Of a stretch of DNA of 64,000 nucleotides, positions 41,201 to 50,379 are shown piece after piece. Source of the DNA: Arthrobacter sp. Marseille-P9274 (lineage in GTDB: Bacteria > Actinomycetota > Actinomycetes > Actinomycetales > Micrococcaceae); the NCBI RefSeq assembly GCF_946892675.1, contig NZ_CAMPOV010000001.1, positions 220,032 to 284,031 on the forward strand, read 5' to 3'. Below the pieces are notes generated by a model, which worked only from the letters and a program-made list of their open reading frames with translations, was not told the origin of the DNA and searched no databases. The translations under genes were made by a program, and so were the position numbers. Each line of letters begins with the position of its first letter. The stretch's first letter is position 1.

Positions 41201-42196
41201 TCAGACGGCCGACGCTTCCAGCTCCTCGCCGAGCGCCGAGATGCCCTTGTCTCGGTTGACCATCAGCGCCAGCAGGTCGAACACCACGGTGGCCGCGGCG
41301 AGCGTGGTGATGTCGGCGTGGTCGTAGGCCGGCGCCACCTCCACCACGTCCGCGCCGACGATGTTGATGCCGTTCAGCCCGCGCAGCAGGGCCAGCAGCT
41401 CCCTCGAGTGCAGGCCGCCCATCTCCGGCGTCCCGGTCCCCGGCGCGAAGGACGGATCCAGCACGTCGATGTCGATGGACACGTAGACCGGCGTATCGCC
41501 CAACCGCTCCTTGATCCGCTGCACCGCCGCCGGCACGCCGATCACGTCCAGATCGGAGCAGCGGATGATCTGGAAGCCGAACTCGTGGTCGCGGAGGAAG
41601 TCGTCGCGGTCGTAGACCGGGCCGCGGATGCCGATGTGCATGGACTTGTCCTCGACCAGCAGGCCTTCCTCAAAGGCGCGGCGGAACATCGTTCCGTGCG
41701 TGACCGGCTGGTCGAAGTACGTGTCCCAGGTGTCCAGGTGCGCGTCAAAGTGCAGCAGCGCCACCGGCCCGCGGGCCTTGTTCAGCGCCCGCAGCATCGG
41801 CAGGGCGATGGTGTGGTCGCCGCCGATGGAGATCAGCCGCTTGCCCTCCCCCAGCAGCGGCAGCGCCTGCTCCTCGATCTCGCGCACGGCACGGGTGATG
41901 TCGTACGGGGTGCAGGCGATGTCGCCGGCGTCCACCACCTGGGTCTCGTTGACGGGCACGACGTCGAGCTCGACGTGGTAGCCGGGCCGCAGCAGCCGGG
42001 AGGCCTCCCGGACTCCCGCCGGACCGAACCGGGCGCCCGGACGGAAGGAGGTGCCGCCATCGAACGGGACGCCGACGATCGCGATGTCATAGTCCGGGAC
42101 GCGGTCGATCTGCGGCAACCGGGCGAAGGTGCCCAGGCCCGCGTAACGGGGAACCTTGGTGGCGTCGACGGGGCCGATCGGCTGGTGGTTGGTCAT
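41201..42196 (-). CDS. Agmatinase-like ureohydrolase
   Basis: 331 residues. Di-manganese ureohydrolase signatures: GGDHTIALP, HFDAHLDTWD, and SIDIDVLDPSFAPGTG followed by PEMGGL, all metal ligands present. The group includes agmatinase, guanidinobutyrase and guanidinopropionase; specificity cannot be read, and the SpeB-like N-terminus slightly favours a guanidino compound. It lies 28 bases downstream of an MFS transporter gene and opposite a PucR regulator, which suggests uptake and hydrolysis of one guanidino or amine compound to urea and an amine. Confidence 0.9.
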   Translation of the reverse strand: MTNHQPIGPVDATKVPRYAGLGTFARLPQIDRVPDYDIAIVGVPFDGGTSFRPGARFGPAGVREASRLLRPGYHVELDVVPVNETQVVDAGDIACTPYDITRAVREIEEQALPLLGEGKRLISIGGDHTIALPMLRALNKARGPVALLHFDAHLDTWDTYFDQPVTHGTMFRRAFEEGLLVEDKSMHIGIRGPVYDRDDFLRDHEFGFQIIRCSDLDVIGVPAAVQRIKERLGDTPVYVSIDIDVLDPSFAPGTGTPEMGGLHSRELLALLRGLNGINIVGADVVEVAPAYDHADITTLAAATVVFDLLALMVNRDKGISALGEELEASAV

Positions 42197-42224
42197 GGGT
42201 GCTCCTTTGCGTGGTGTACGTGGG

Positions 42225-43589
42225 TTACTTGACGACGGCGGCGGGGGCCGCGGGCGCTGGGTCCGAGGTAAGTTCGTGCAGGGTCTTGTTCGCGGTCTCC
42301 GGGGCCAGCAGGAACGTGGCGGCCAGCCCGACCAGCGAGATCACCGCGCCGATCATCAGCGAGCCGGCGGCGCCGAAGTTGAGGATCGCGAGCGGCATCA
42401 GGTAGGTGCTGGCCGCCGAGCCGACCCGGCTGATCGCGGTGCCGAAGCCCACCGCCGTGGCGCGGACCTCGGTGGGGAACAGCTCGTTCGGGTAGACGAC
42501 CTCCAGGAAGCTGGAGGCGCCGGAGGCCAGCGCGAACACGGCCAGGGCCAGGAACAGCGGGCCGGCCTGGACGTCCGGGATGAAGACCGGGATCGCCAGC
42601 GCCACCGAGATGATGCCGAACGTCCACAGCAGCAGTCGGCGCCGGCCGATCTTCTCCACCAGCCACAGCCCGGGCACGCCGCCCACCACAAACAGCATCG
42701 AGATCAGGAAGGACCCGCCGTAGAGGTTCGCGTCGCCGGTCATGCCGAAGGAGGCCAGCAGGTCCGGGGCGAAGGTGTAGACCGCGAAGAGCGGGATCAC
42801 CTGGGCCGTCCAGAAGATCGAGACGAAGAGGGTCCGCTTCCAGTACTGGCCCCTGAAGATGTCCGCGAAGCGGCCCTGCTTCGATTCGCCGGCGGCGTCC
42901 GAGGACACGTCGGAGATGTCGTACTGCTGGCCGTACACCTTCTTGATCACGGCCCGGGCCTCATCCACCCGCCCGCGGGAGAGCAGCCAGCGCGGCGACT
43001 CCGGCGTGCCCAGACGGCACAGCAGCGTGATGATGGCGAAGACCGCGGGGCTGGCCACCATGATCCGCCACGCGTCCGGTCCCGTGTCCCGCAGCAGGAA
43101 GCCGACGGCGTATGCCACGGCTGCGCCGACGGCCCAGACTACGAACGTCGCGCCAAGCAGGCGCCCGCGCACCTTCTTGGGCAGGAACTCCGCCAGCAGG
43201 GACGTCGCAATCGGGTAGTCCGCGCCGATGGCCATGCCGAGGAAGAACCGGCACAGGACCACCTGCCACACCTCGGTGGCGAAGCCGTTGAGCAGCGAGA
43301 AGACCGCCAGCGCGATTAGGTCCGCGATGTACATCTTGTGCCGGCCGATCTTGTCCGTGAGCCAGCCGAAGAGGCCGCCGCCGAAGAAGATGCCGACCAG
43401 ACTCGCGGCCCCGATCAGCCCGATCTCGCCGGGGCTGAGGTCCAGCCCGGGGGTCATGGTGATCAGCGCGATGCCGATGATCGACAGCGCGTAGCCGTCG
43501 ATGAACGGGCCGCCCGAGGCGAAGAAGGTCAGCCGCTTGTGGAACCTGGTCAGCGGGGCGTCGTCAATGAGGTTGCCTGTTGCGCTCAT
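42225..43589 (-). CDS. MFS transporter, sugar/metabolite:H+ symporter type
   Basis: 454 residues, 12 membrane helices. Family motifs: FGWLTDKIGRHKMYI (loop 2-3), RFFLGMAIGADYPI, GTPESPRWLLSRGR (the PESPRWL signature), and VEKIGRRRLLLW. Start ATG 43589 with GAGAGAG upstream; an in-frame extension 24 codons longer overlaps the regulator promoter region. It would import the substrate of the ureohydrolase encoded 28 bases downstream; the substrate is inferred, not shown. Confidence 0.9.
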   Translation of the reverse strand: MSATGNLIDDAPLTRFHKRLTFFASGGPFIDGYALSIIGIALITMTPGLDLSPGEIGLIGAASLVGIFFGGGLFGWLTDKIGRHKMYIADLIALAVFSLLNGFATEVWQVVLCRFFLGMAIGADYPIATSLLAEFLPKKVRGRLLGATFVVWAVGAAVAYAVGFLLRDTGPDAWRIMVASPAVFAIITLLCRLGTPESPRWLLSRGRVDEARAVIKKVYGQQYDISDVSSDAAGESKQGRFADIFRGQYWKRTLFVSIFWTAQVIPLFAVYTFAPDLLASFGMTGDANLYGGSFLISMLFVVGGVPGLWLVEKIGRRRLLLWTFGIISVALAIPVFIPDVQAGPLFLALAVFALASGASSFLEVVYPNELFPTEVRATAVGFGTAISRVGSAASTYLMPLAILNFGAAGSLMIGAVISLVGLAATFLLAPETANKTLHELTSDPAPAAPAAVVK

Positions 43590-43683
43590 TGCAGCTCTCT
43601 CTCGTGAATGCTCGCACCGGAGCGGGAATATCGTGAACCCATCATTCGTGACCGGGCTCACGCGTCCTATACGCTGATTGACT

Positions 43684-43712
43684 ACAAACGGACCAAGGGT
43701 CCATACATTTGT
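43684..43712. promoter_or_regulatory. Interrupted palindrome between MFS and PucR genes
   Basis: Perfect inner repeat GGACC-AAG-GGTCC (43690-43702), flanked by outer arms ACAAA (43684-43688) and TTTGT (43708-43712). It lies between the divergent genes, upstream of both, and is a likely binding site for the PucR regulator. Confidence 0.55.
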
Positions 43713-43760
43713 CTAAACAACGACGACGGCGCTCAAGTTGGGCGCGGAAGGGAGCCTTGC

Positions 43761-45269
43761 GTGTCCATCACCGTGTCCGAGCTGCTGGCCGAGCCGCAGC
43801 TGGGGCTGAGCCTGCTCGCGGGCGAGGCCGGCCTGCAGCACCGGATCACCTGGGCGCACACCTCGGACCTGCCGCGGCTGTGGGAGTGGGTCACGGGCGG
43901 CGAGCTGATGATGACCAACGGCCTGTCCATCCCGGCCGATCCGGCCGACAAGGTTGAGCTCGCAGAGGCTCTGGTCGCCGCCGGCGCGAGCGCGCTGGCC
44001 ATCGGCGAGAAGATGCACGCCCCCGCGCTGACCGCCGAGTTCATCGAGGCCTGCGACCGGCTGCCCATGCCGGTCCTCAACGTGCCGTATCCGCTGCCCT
44101 TCATCGCCATCGCCAAGTCGGTCGCCGAGTCCTCGCTGCTGGAGGAATCGCGCCGGCTGCGCCAGACGGCCCGAATCTATGACCTGCTGCGGCTGGCCGG
44201 CGCTCCGGACCAGTGGCAGGCACTCACGCAGGGGCTGGCCGCCGAGCTGTATTCCCGGCTATTCGTGGTGGACCGGGACTGTCACCACCCGTGGCATCCC
44301 GGAGGCGCGCCGCTCCCCCAACCCCTGGCCGAGGCGCTGCGGCCGTACATCAGCTCTGCGCCGACGGCGGGCAAGAAGTTCCAATGGCACAGCACGGCCG
44401 CGGGCCACCTGCTGATGATGGACGTTCCCACGCACGACGACGCGCTGCTCGTCGTCGTCCCGAACTCCGAGCCGCATCCGGACGCCGTCGTCCTGCTCCA
44501 CGCCGCCTCGGTGCTCGGGCTGGAGCTTTCCCGCACCATGCTCGCCCTCGAAGACGAGCGCCGGCTGGGCGCCGAGTTCCTGGCGCAGGCCCTTGACGGC
44601 CGCTACGGTGCAGCGGAAATGGAGCGACAGCTGAAGAAGTTCGGCCTGTCACCGGACCGCTTCGTTGTCGCCTCGGTGCGAGGCCTGGAGCGTGAGCACT
44701 TCTCTAGCATCCCCGTGGACCTGTGGCGCCACGGCCTCCCGTTCATCAGCCTCCAGCAAGCCGACACCCTGCACCTGCTCCTGCCGGACTCCCCCGACGA
44801 CGGCCTGCTGCACGCCCTGCCCGAGGACGCCCGGATCGGCATCAGCCGCCCGACCGGCGCAGCAGGACTCGGGCACGCCCTGCAGGAATCCCTCTGGGCC
44901 GCCGGCACCGCCACCCGCACCGGCGAGCGGCTCGTCCGCTACGAAGAAGGCCCCAGCTGGCTGGGGTTAACCGCCGTCGAAGAAGGCCAGGCCCTGGTCC
45001 AGCGCCTGCTCGGCCCGCTCCTCGAACATGACCGGGACAAACAATCAGAGCTCGTCAGGACGCTGCGCACCTATCTCGAGCAGCAGCGCTCCTGGCAGAA
45101 GACCGCCGCCGCCCTCTTCACCCACCGCCAGACCGTCATCTACCGCATCCGCCGCATCGGCGAGCTCATCGGCCTCGACATGACCGAAACCGCCTCCCTC
45201 GCCCAGCTCTGGTTCGCCCTCCAGATCCACGACGCCATGGCTTCGCAGCAGCAGGCCGGCCAGGCCTAG
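43761..45269 (+). CDS. PucR-family transcriptional regulator
   Basis: 502 residues from GTG 43761, with GGAAGGGAG just upstream; the in-frame extension of 51 codons has no family similarity. The N-terminal PucR domain (VSELLAEPQLGLSLLAGEAG, TSDLPRLWEWVTGGELMMTN) is followed by a GAF-like middle and the C-terminal PucR helix-turn-helix: LEQQRSWQKTAAALFTHRQ and VIYRIRRIGELIGLDM. It should control the divergent MFS-ureohydrolase genes. Its stop overlaps the convergent galU stop by four bases. Confidence 0.9.
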   Translation: MSITVSELLAEPQLGLSLLAGEAGLQHRITWAHTSDLPRLWEWVTGGELMMTNGLSIPADPADKVELAEALVAAGASALAIGEKMHAPALTAEFIEACDRLPMPVLNVPYPLPFIAIAKSVAESSLLEESRRLRQTARIYDLLRLAGAPDQWQALTQGLAAELYSRLFVVDRDCHHPWHPGGAPLPQPLAEALRPYISSAPTAGKKFQWHSTAAGHLLMMDVPTHDDALLVVVPNSEPHPDAVVLLHAASVLGLELSRTMLALEDERRLGAEFLAQALDGRYGAAEMERQLKKFGLSPDRFVVASVRGLEREHFSSIPVDLWRHGLPFISLQQADTLHLLLPDSPDDGLLHALPEDARIGISRPTGAAGLGHALQESLWAAGTATRTGERLVRYEEGPSWLGLTAVEEGQALVQRLLGPLLEHDRDKQSELVRTLRTYLEQQRSWQKTAAALFTHRQTVIYRIRRIGELIGLDMTETASLAQLWFALQIHDAMASQQQAGQA

Positions 45270-46231
45270 TTACGGAGGGCTGGCTCCAGCGCGGCCTGCT
45301 CGCTGGCAAGCAAAGCGTGCGTGTCTTCTAGCGCCGCGATGTCGTCGGGTATGACGGAGCCGTATTCACGCTCCAGCCAGTCCCGCAGTTCTCCGCCGAA
45401 GCTGCTGGTCTCCACTGCCAGGGTCACGACTGTCTTGATATAGCTGAGCTTGTCTCCTGTGTCGTACCGTCGACCGGAGAAAACCACCCCGTAGACACCG
45501 CCGCCCTCTCCGTCGTACTGGGCCAACGTCTGCAGCGCGTCTGTGAGCTGGATTTCCCCGCCACGGCCGGGCTCCGTCTTCTCCAGCACATCGAAGACTG
45601 CTGGGTGCAAGACATAACGGCCGATGACGGCGAGGTTGGATGGCGCATCATCCGCAGAGGGCTTTTCGACCAGCGAGTTGATCGAAAAGAAGCTCTCGCC
45701 CTCGACCTGTTTGACGTCGGCGCATCCGTAGGCACTGATCTGCTCCGGCTCGACTTCCATCAGGGCAATGACGGAGCCGCCTGTCTCCTGCTGGACCCTG
45801 ATCATCTCATCCAGCACGTTGTCTCGCGCGTCGATCAGATCGTCACCTAACAGCACCGCGAACGGCTCGTCTCCGACATGCAGCCGGCTCCGCAGTACGG
45901 CGTGGCCGAGTCCTTTCGGGTCGCCTTGCCGCACGTAGTGGATGTCAGCCAAGCCGGATGCTTCACGAACCAGTCCGAGCTTCTTCTGGTCGTCCTTCTG
46001 TTCCAAAACCCACTCGAGGTTCGGCACCCGATCAAAATGGTCCTCGAGGGGGCGCTTGTTACGCCCAGTGATCATGAGGACATCAGAAATCCCGCTCCGC
46101 ACGGCTTCTTCCACCACATACTGAATGGCCGGCTTATCCACCACGGGAAGCATTTCCTTCGGCATCGCCTTCGTCGCGGGAAGGAACCGAGTGCCAAGTC
46201 CAGCGGCAGGTATAACGGCTTTTTTGATCAT
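45266..46231 (-). CDS. galU: UTP-glucose-1-phosphate uridylyltransferase
   Basis: 321 residues, typical length. Nucleotide-binding start AVIPAAGLGTRFLPATKAMP, then KEMLPVVDKPAIQYVVEEAV, FAVLLGDDLID and VEKPSADDAPSNLAVIGRYV. It makes UDP-glucose from UTP and glucose-1-phosphate, the precursor for cell-surface polysaccharides, fitting the cluster at 48.7-63 kb. Confidence 0.97.
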   Translation of the reverse strand: MIKKAVIPAAGLGTRFLPATKAMPKEMLPVVDKPAIQYVVEEAVRSGISDVLMITGRNKRPLEDHFDRVPNLEWVLEQKDDQKKLGLVREASGLADIHYVRQGDPKGLGHAVLRSRLHVGDEPFAVLLGDDLIDARDNVLDEMIRVQQETGGSVIALMEVEPEQISAYGCADVKQVEGESFFSINSLVEKPSADDAPSNLAVIGRYVLHPAVFDVLEKTEPGRGGEIQLTDALQTLAQYDGEGGGVYGVVFSGRRYDTGDKLSYIKTVVTLAVETSSFGGELRDWLEREYGSVIPDDIAALEDTHALLASEQAALEPALRN

Positions 46232-46682
46232 GATTCTCCCCTTGAAATGCTGAGCGCAAGGCCGAACTGCTCTTGCTCGGTGAAACGTTAGCGCGGCCGG
46301 AGAACCATCAGCCTCGTTCGGTGTTAACAGGCAGTAAACAAAGAACGCGGGCTGGAATACGTGCTCATAGCTAAGTTAGAGAACCACCTTTGATGATTCC
46401 CTTCAATTTGACGCTCTCCTCCTCCGGAACGAACTCATTGTCGGAACCTTAGTCAGATTCGGGGTCGCGGAACGAAAGCCTTGTCTTTGAAGTACTCGTC
46501 AGAAGAAACTTCGCTGACGGAGGGGGACCATGTCCGGTGAACTATCGACGTCCCTAGCGACATCTGCCTAGGACTGTGGTTCCCCGCTGATCGCCAAGTT
46601 AGTTTGCAGACCACCGCGCTCATCCTTAGCTCCACCACGAACGACGGTGAGACTCACTGTCGTGCCAGGCCCGTGACGCCGC

Positions 46683-47040
46683 TCGGGTGCTCGCCTTGAT
46701 CTCCGACTGCCTCTCCGCCTCCACCGGTACCTGGAAATCCGTCCCCGATCTCCCCAACGTGCGAGCCTCCGTGCAGTCCGCGGCAGCCACGGCGGCCACT
46801 CCGGGCTCGAGATCGCCGACACCTGCTACGGGAGGGACAAGACCCGCCAGCTCCGCGTCTTCGGCCGCTTCTTCCGCTCCATTTCCGCCGCACCGGCATC
46901 CACAGCGTTGGCCTCCGCCGAGTGGACGTCGAGAAAATCGTCGAGCGCCACGGCGGCTCCATCGACGTCAGCAGCGTTGCAGCCGACGGACGGAAACGAT
47001 GGCGGACAAAGGGTTGCGGCCGGTTGGTCGCCTTCCGCCG
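46683..47040 (+). pseudogene. Sensor-kinase fragment B, strongly decayed
   Basis: Aligns with the 3' half of the kinase at 29637-31352: LISDCLSASTGT and ASVQSAAATAAT, then a deletion of the N-box region, then, in other frames, IADTCYG-like, LRVFGRFFRSIS-like and VEKIVERHGGSIDVSS stretches. Multiple indels and substitutions; no start codon. An acetyltransferase gene follows 394 bases on, as for fragment A. Of 46232-46682 and 47041-47433 I see nothing else; both are AT-richer, non-coding. Confidence 0.8.
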
Positions 47041-47433
47041 TAGGAAGATCCGAAGTACCCCGTTGACATACTTTCGCCCACCTTTGGAATGAATATGCGC
47101 GGCAGGACGCTAGCATCGGCGTGGGGAGACGTTCAGTAGCCGGGAGACATATGGGCAGGTAAATGCCCTTCTTCACACCGTCCCGGGTATGAAGCGAGCT
47201 AAGTGAGAGGCCAAAAACGGTAATGCCTGGGACAACGAGCGCGACGATGCTCAAGTTCGGTTGGATCTCACGATGGGGTCTATCCATATGATCGCTAGCG
47301 ACTGATCGCCGCTCCAATACGCGGTTTCAGTGGTACTACCTGCTTTTAGCGCTGATCCTTGTTGACGCGCCCATGGGAAGCCCTTCGAGGCCGGTGTTAT
47401 TCGGCGTTGAATCGTTACCGTATGCTGTGGCAC

Positions 47434-47931
47434 ATGAGTCTCAAATCCGATCTTTCCGCCGATTACCGGGTGAATAAGCGGCTGCTAGGCCGCATCACCG
47501 TGACTGCGTTTCGTGTCAACCGGTGGGCGCACCGCAGCCGGGCACGCAAGCTGAAGCGAGTCCTCGCGAAGGCTCTGGACGTAGTGTGGATGCAGGGCGT
47601 TGTCGGGGCTGACATGCCGGGGCGCGTCCATTGCGGCCCAGGGCTACGGTTGCCACACGGCGGGCGCGGGATCGCGATACACCCGAATGTGAGGATCGGC
47701 GCCGGTGTTGCCTTCTACCATCGGGTGACCCTGCGCGGCTTCGGGCACGACAGAACAAACGTGCCGACGGTTGGAGACGGAGTACTATTCTGCGTGAACT
47801 CCGCCGCCGTTGGGCGCGTAAACGTCGGGAACAACGTCACCGTTGGTGCGGGGACCGTCATCAGTAGCGATGTTCCGGACGGGGCCACCGCCGTGGGCGC
47901 GAAGGCCCGTTATCTCGGACTGAGCGACTAG
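47434..47931 (+). CDS. Hexapeptide-repeat O-acetyltransferase (serine acetyltransferase-like), paralog B
   Basis: 165 residues, clearly paralogous to 37246-37752: same start MSLKxDL, then RITVTAFRVNRWAHRSR, AKALDVVWMQGVVGADMPG and GPGLRLPHGGRGIAIHPNV, with a divergent final helix. The left-handed beta helix is complete with GRVNVGNNVTVGAGTVISSD. Promoter also conserved: TATGCT ends 7 bases before the ATG. Followed by an istB remnant, not by the small gene found after paralog A. Probably modifies cell-surface polysaccharide. Confidence 0.88.
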   Translation: MSLKSDLSADYRVNKRLLGRITVTAFRVNRWAHRSRARKLKRVLAKALDVVWMQGVVGADMPGRVHCGPGLRLPHGGRGIAIHPNVRIGAGVAFYHRVTLRGFGHDRTNVPTVGDGVLFCVNSAAVGRVNVGNNVTVGAGTVISSDVPDGATAVGAKARYLGLSD

Positions 47932-47949
47932 GATCCGGCCATAACACCG

Positions 47950-48210
47950 TTGACTCCACCGCCACCCTCTCAATGACCCTTGGGTCCGGGTTCGGACCGA
48001 CCGAGCAACGTCTGGTCAACTATCGGCCTTCGAGAACGGCTTCCTAACAGCGGGCGGCCAGGTCTGCAACGGAGGTGAAGAGGTGCAGTACCCAGCTTGG
48101 GTGGCGGCGCGTGCCAGTCCCACGGCCAGATGTGTCTTGCCTGTCGACGGGACGACTAGCGACACTTTTCTGGCGGTTGCGCTCCAGCTGCACACCCGCA
48201 ACTTGCCAAG
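47950..48210 (-). pseudogene. IstB (IS21 family) remnant
   Basis: Minus strand. One frame gives VSLVVPSTGKTHLAVGLA and RAATQAGY, a degraded Walker A of the IS21 helper ATPase IstB; the adjacent frame continues FTSVADLAARC-stop-EAVLEGR, matching the IstB stretch after the Walker A. A frameshift and stops show it is dead. Of 48211-48739 I see no confident gene; stray IS-like pieces are likely. Confidence 0.7.
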
Positions 48211-48739
48211 AAGGATCTCATTGATGCCGGTAACGTGGTGGGTGCTGAAAGCGTCGAGGATTTTTCAGTGGGCAGGTTTGCGAACCCCAAAAGATGAGTT
48301 GGTCTATCCCGTCAGCCCGTGTGTGGTCAGAGAGCACCGGCGAGGGGGTCCGCCACGTCAAGGGATAGAAACGAAATAAAAAATCGTAATGAGAGGATTG
48401 GGAATTTCGATGAGCGCCGTGGTCTCGTCCCTGTCGACAAGTGGTGGCAAGGCCAAAGCGCAGTGCTATCTCTTGGATTGGGCATGCGGAACCGTCCTCA
48501 TCGAAGTCGACCAAGCAGGCGCTCTGGATGACCGTCGATAGCCGATCCTTCGATGCCCTCTCGGCCGTAGCCTCGGCGGAGGACTTTCACATCCATATGC
48601 GGGAAGCGGGTCCCGTAGTATCACTTTTGTGCTCTTGTGCGACTGACCGTGCAACCAACAACGGAATGCTCAGCAAATACCCTGCTACAGCACACGTGCA
48701 TGACCTGCCATAGCACCGCAAAGAATTCTTGAGGTACGA

Positions 48740-50041
48740 ATGAAGGACACAGTATTGGGCAAGCACAGAGTGGTCTCGACGCGACTAGGACACTGCGCAT
48801 GGGTGCTGGTGGCATTCTGCGTCCCTGTGGAAAGAATGATCACTTCTTCCGTAAGTCCACTTGTGTTCGAACTGGTCATCGTCCTCCTGGTCCTTTCAGC
48901 CTCCTTTGGTCGGGTATCAATTCCCAGCGGGGGCCGAAGCTGGTACATCGTCATGTTCTTGTGCGCGGCAGGAGGCTTCATTTCGGGCTTCAATTCAAGT
49001 ATGGCCGCCAGCACGCTTACAGGTGCCCTGCTTGGCACGCTCCTTGGGATTTCGCCTTTCGTCCTTAGCTACTACATCCGTCACAGTAAGCATTTCTCAC
49101 GGAACGTGATCGTCGCATTCCTCGGTTCCCAAACCATCTCTGCATGTCTAGGACTTCTTCAACTGAGCGGCAACGCTATTCTCGGACAAACTGCAAGACT
49201 TGGGAGAATAAACGGGCTGGCAGGACATCCGAACGTCCTGGGCATTATGGCCGTGATAGCCGTCCTGATTTTGACCGGATTAATCCTAAGCGGTCGGGTG
49301 AACCGCGTCCTTGCCGTTCTTCCTTTGCTTTCCATCAACACGTTTGCACTGATCTTTACGGGCAGCCTTAGTTCTATGCTCTCACTGGGAGTAGGACTAA
49401 TCGTCCTTCTGATTGCCGTCCGGGCGATGTTTCGAACGGTGTTGTCGGCAATTGTCTGTTTTTTGATGGTTGGGGTCCTCTACATCGGCCAAGGCCCTCA
49501 AGAATTGGGTTTGGCTACTGTCGTGACCGACAGAATCGACGTAGTTACGGGAAACTCTGACTCAGGTACCGCGTCCTTGGATGTCCGAGAACAAACCTAC
49601 GCCCATGCGTGGAACTACATTATGAACGAGAGTTGGTTCGTCGGTGTGGGCATGGACGGAATGAATGCGGGCACGTTCGACGGCTTCACGGTCGTTCACA
49701 ACTTTCTTCTTCGATCTTGGTATCAGGGCGGTTTTCTGCTCTTCCTCGCGGCAATTATTGTCACCGGCAATGCACTTCTGCTCATTGGCAGATCCCTAAG
49801 ATACAAGAGGGTTCCCCTAGGCGGTGCCGTCTTGGCCGCCCTGGCCACCTTCAGCGCGACCGCGGCATTCTACACTCAGTATCAGTACTGGCTTCCAGTA
49901 CTCTTTATCTTTGCATTACAGCAAGTAAAACTGCCAACGAACCGAAAAGAAAACGATCGGAAAGCGATCGCGTACGGAAAAGGCACCCTTCCCCATGGCG
50001 TACACGCGCCGACACCTGGCAGTTACCAGAAATCAAGATAG
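48740..50041 (+). CDS. Wzy-like O-antigen polymerase/ligase family protein
   Basis: 433 residues, about ten membrane helices. The C-terminal periplasmic-type loop carries LDVREQTYAHAWNYIMN, WFVGVGMDGMNAG and VVHNFLLRSWYQGGF, the O-antigen ligase/polymerase family pattern (R and H-N residues). GAGG sits upstream of the ATG. The product should join polysaccharide repeat units at the outer membrane face. AT-richer than the genes left of 45 kb. Confidence 0.82.
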   Translation: MKDTVLGKHRVVSTRLGHCAWVLVAFCVPVERMITSSVSPLVFELVIVLLVLSASFGRVSIPSGGRSWYIVMFLCAAGGFISGFNSSMAASTLTGALLGTLLGISPFVLSYYIRHSKHFSRNVIVAFLGSQTISACLGLLQLSGNAILGQTARLGRINGLAGHPNVLGIMAVIAVLILTGLILSGRVNRVLAVLPLLSINTFALIFTGSLSSMLSLGVGLIVLLIAVRAMFRTVLSAIVCFLMVGVLYIGQGPQELGLATVVTDRIDVVTGNSDSGTASLDVREQTYAHAWNYIMNESWFVGVGMDGMNAGTFDGFTVVHNFLLRSWYQGGFLLFLAAIIVTGNALLLIGRSLRYKRVPLGGAVLAALATFSATAAFYTQYQYWLPVLFIFALQQVKLPTNRKENDRKAIAYGKGTLPHGVHAPTPGSYQKSR

Positions 50042-50379
50042 CTGTCATGCGATCTCGTCTATAGTGCCCACCGCGGACACCGTCGGCAGAGCGAGCAGAT
50101 CGCTGTGCGCTAAGCGGTGCTGGCCGCGACCAGACCTAATGCTTTTCGCCCTACTCTGTACCGCCGATCCTGGCCCAGTGCCACGCACTCGGCCATCCTC
50201 TCCTTGATCAGTGCGGCCCCGGCTCGAGGAGCCGTCCGGGCAGGTGGCGATAGCTAGGAACTCGGCTTTCCCGGGCAGAATGTGGCACAGATCGGTAATC
50301 AGCCTGGATCTTTTCTTCATGGTCGGAGAAGGATTCGTCGATGATGGACGGCAGCCAAGGAGGGCCAAGCCTTGGCTGG

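Noticed and set aside
46453..46638. Minus-strand ORF of 61 codons
   Set aside because: Short, no motif and no ribosome binding site; lies in decayed sequence next to the kinase fragment.
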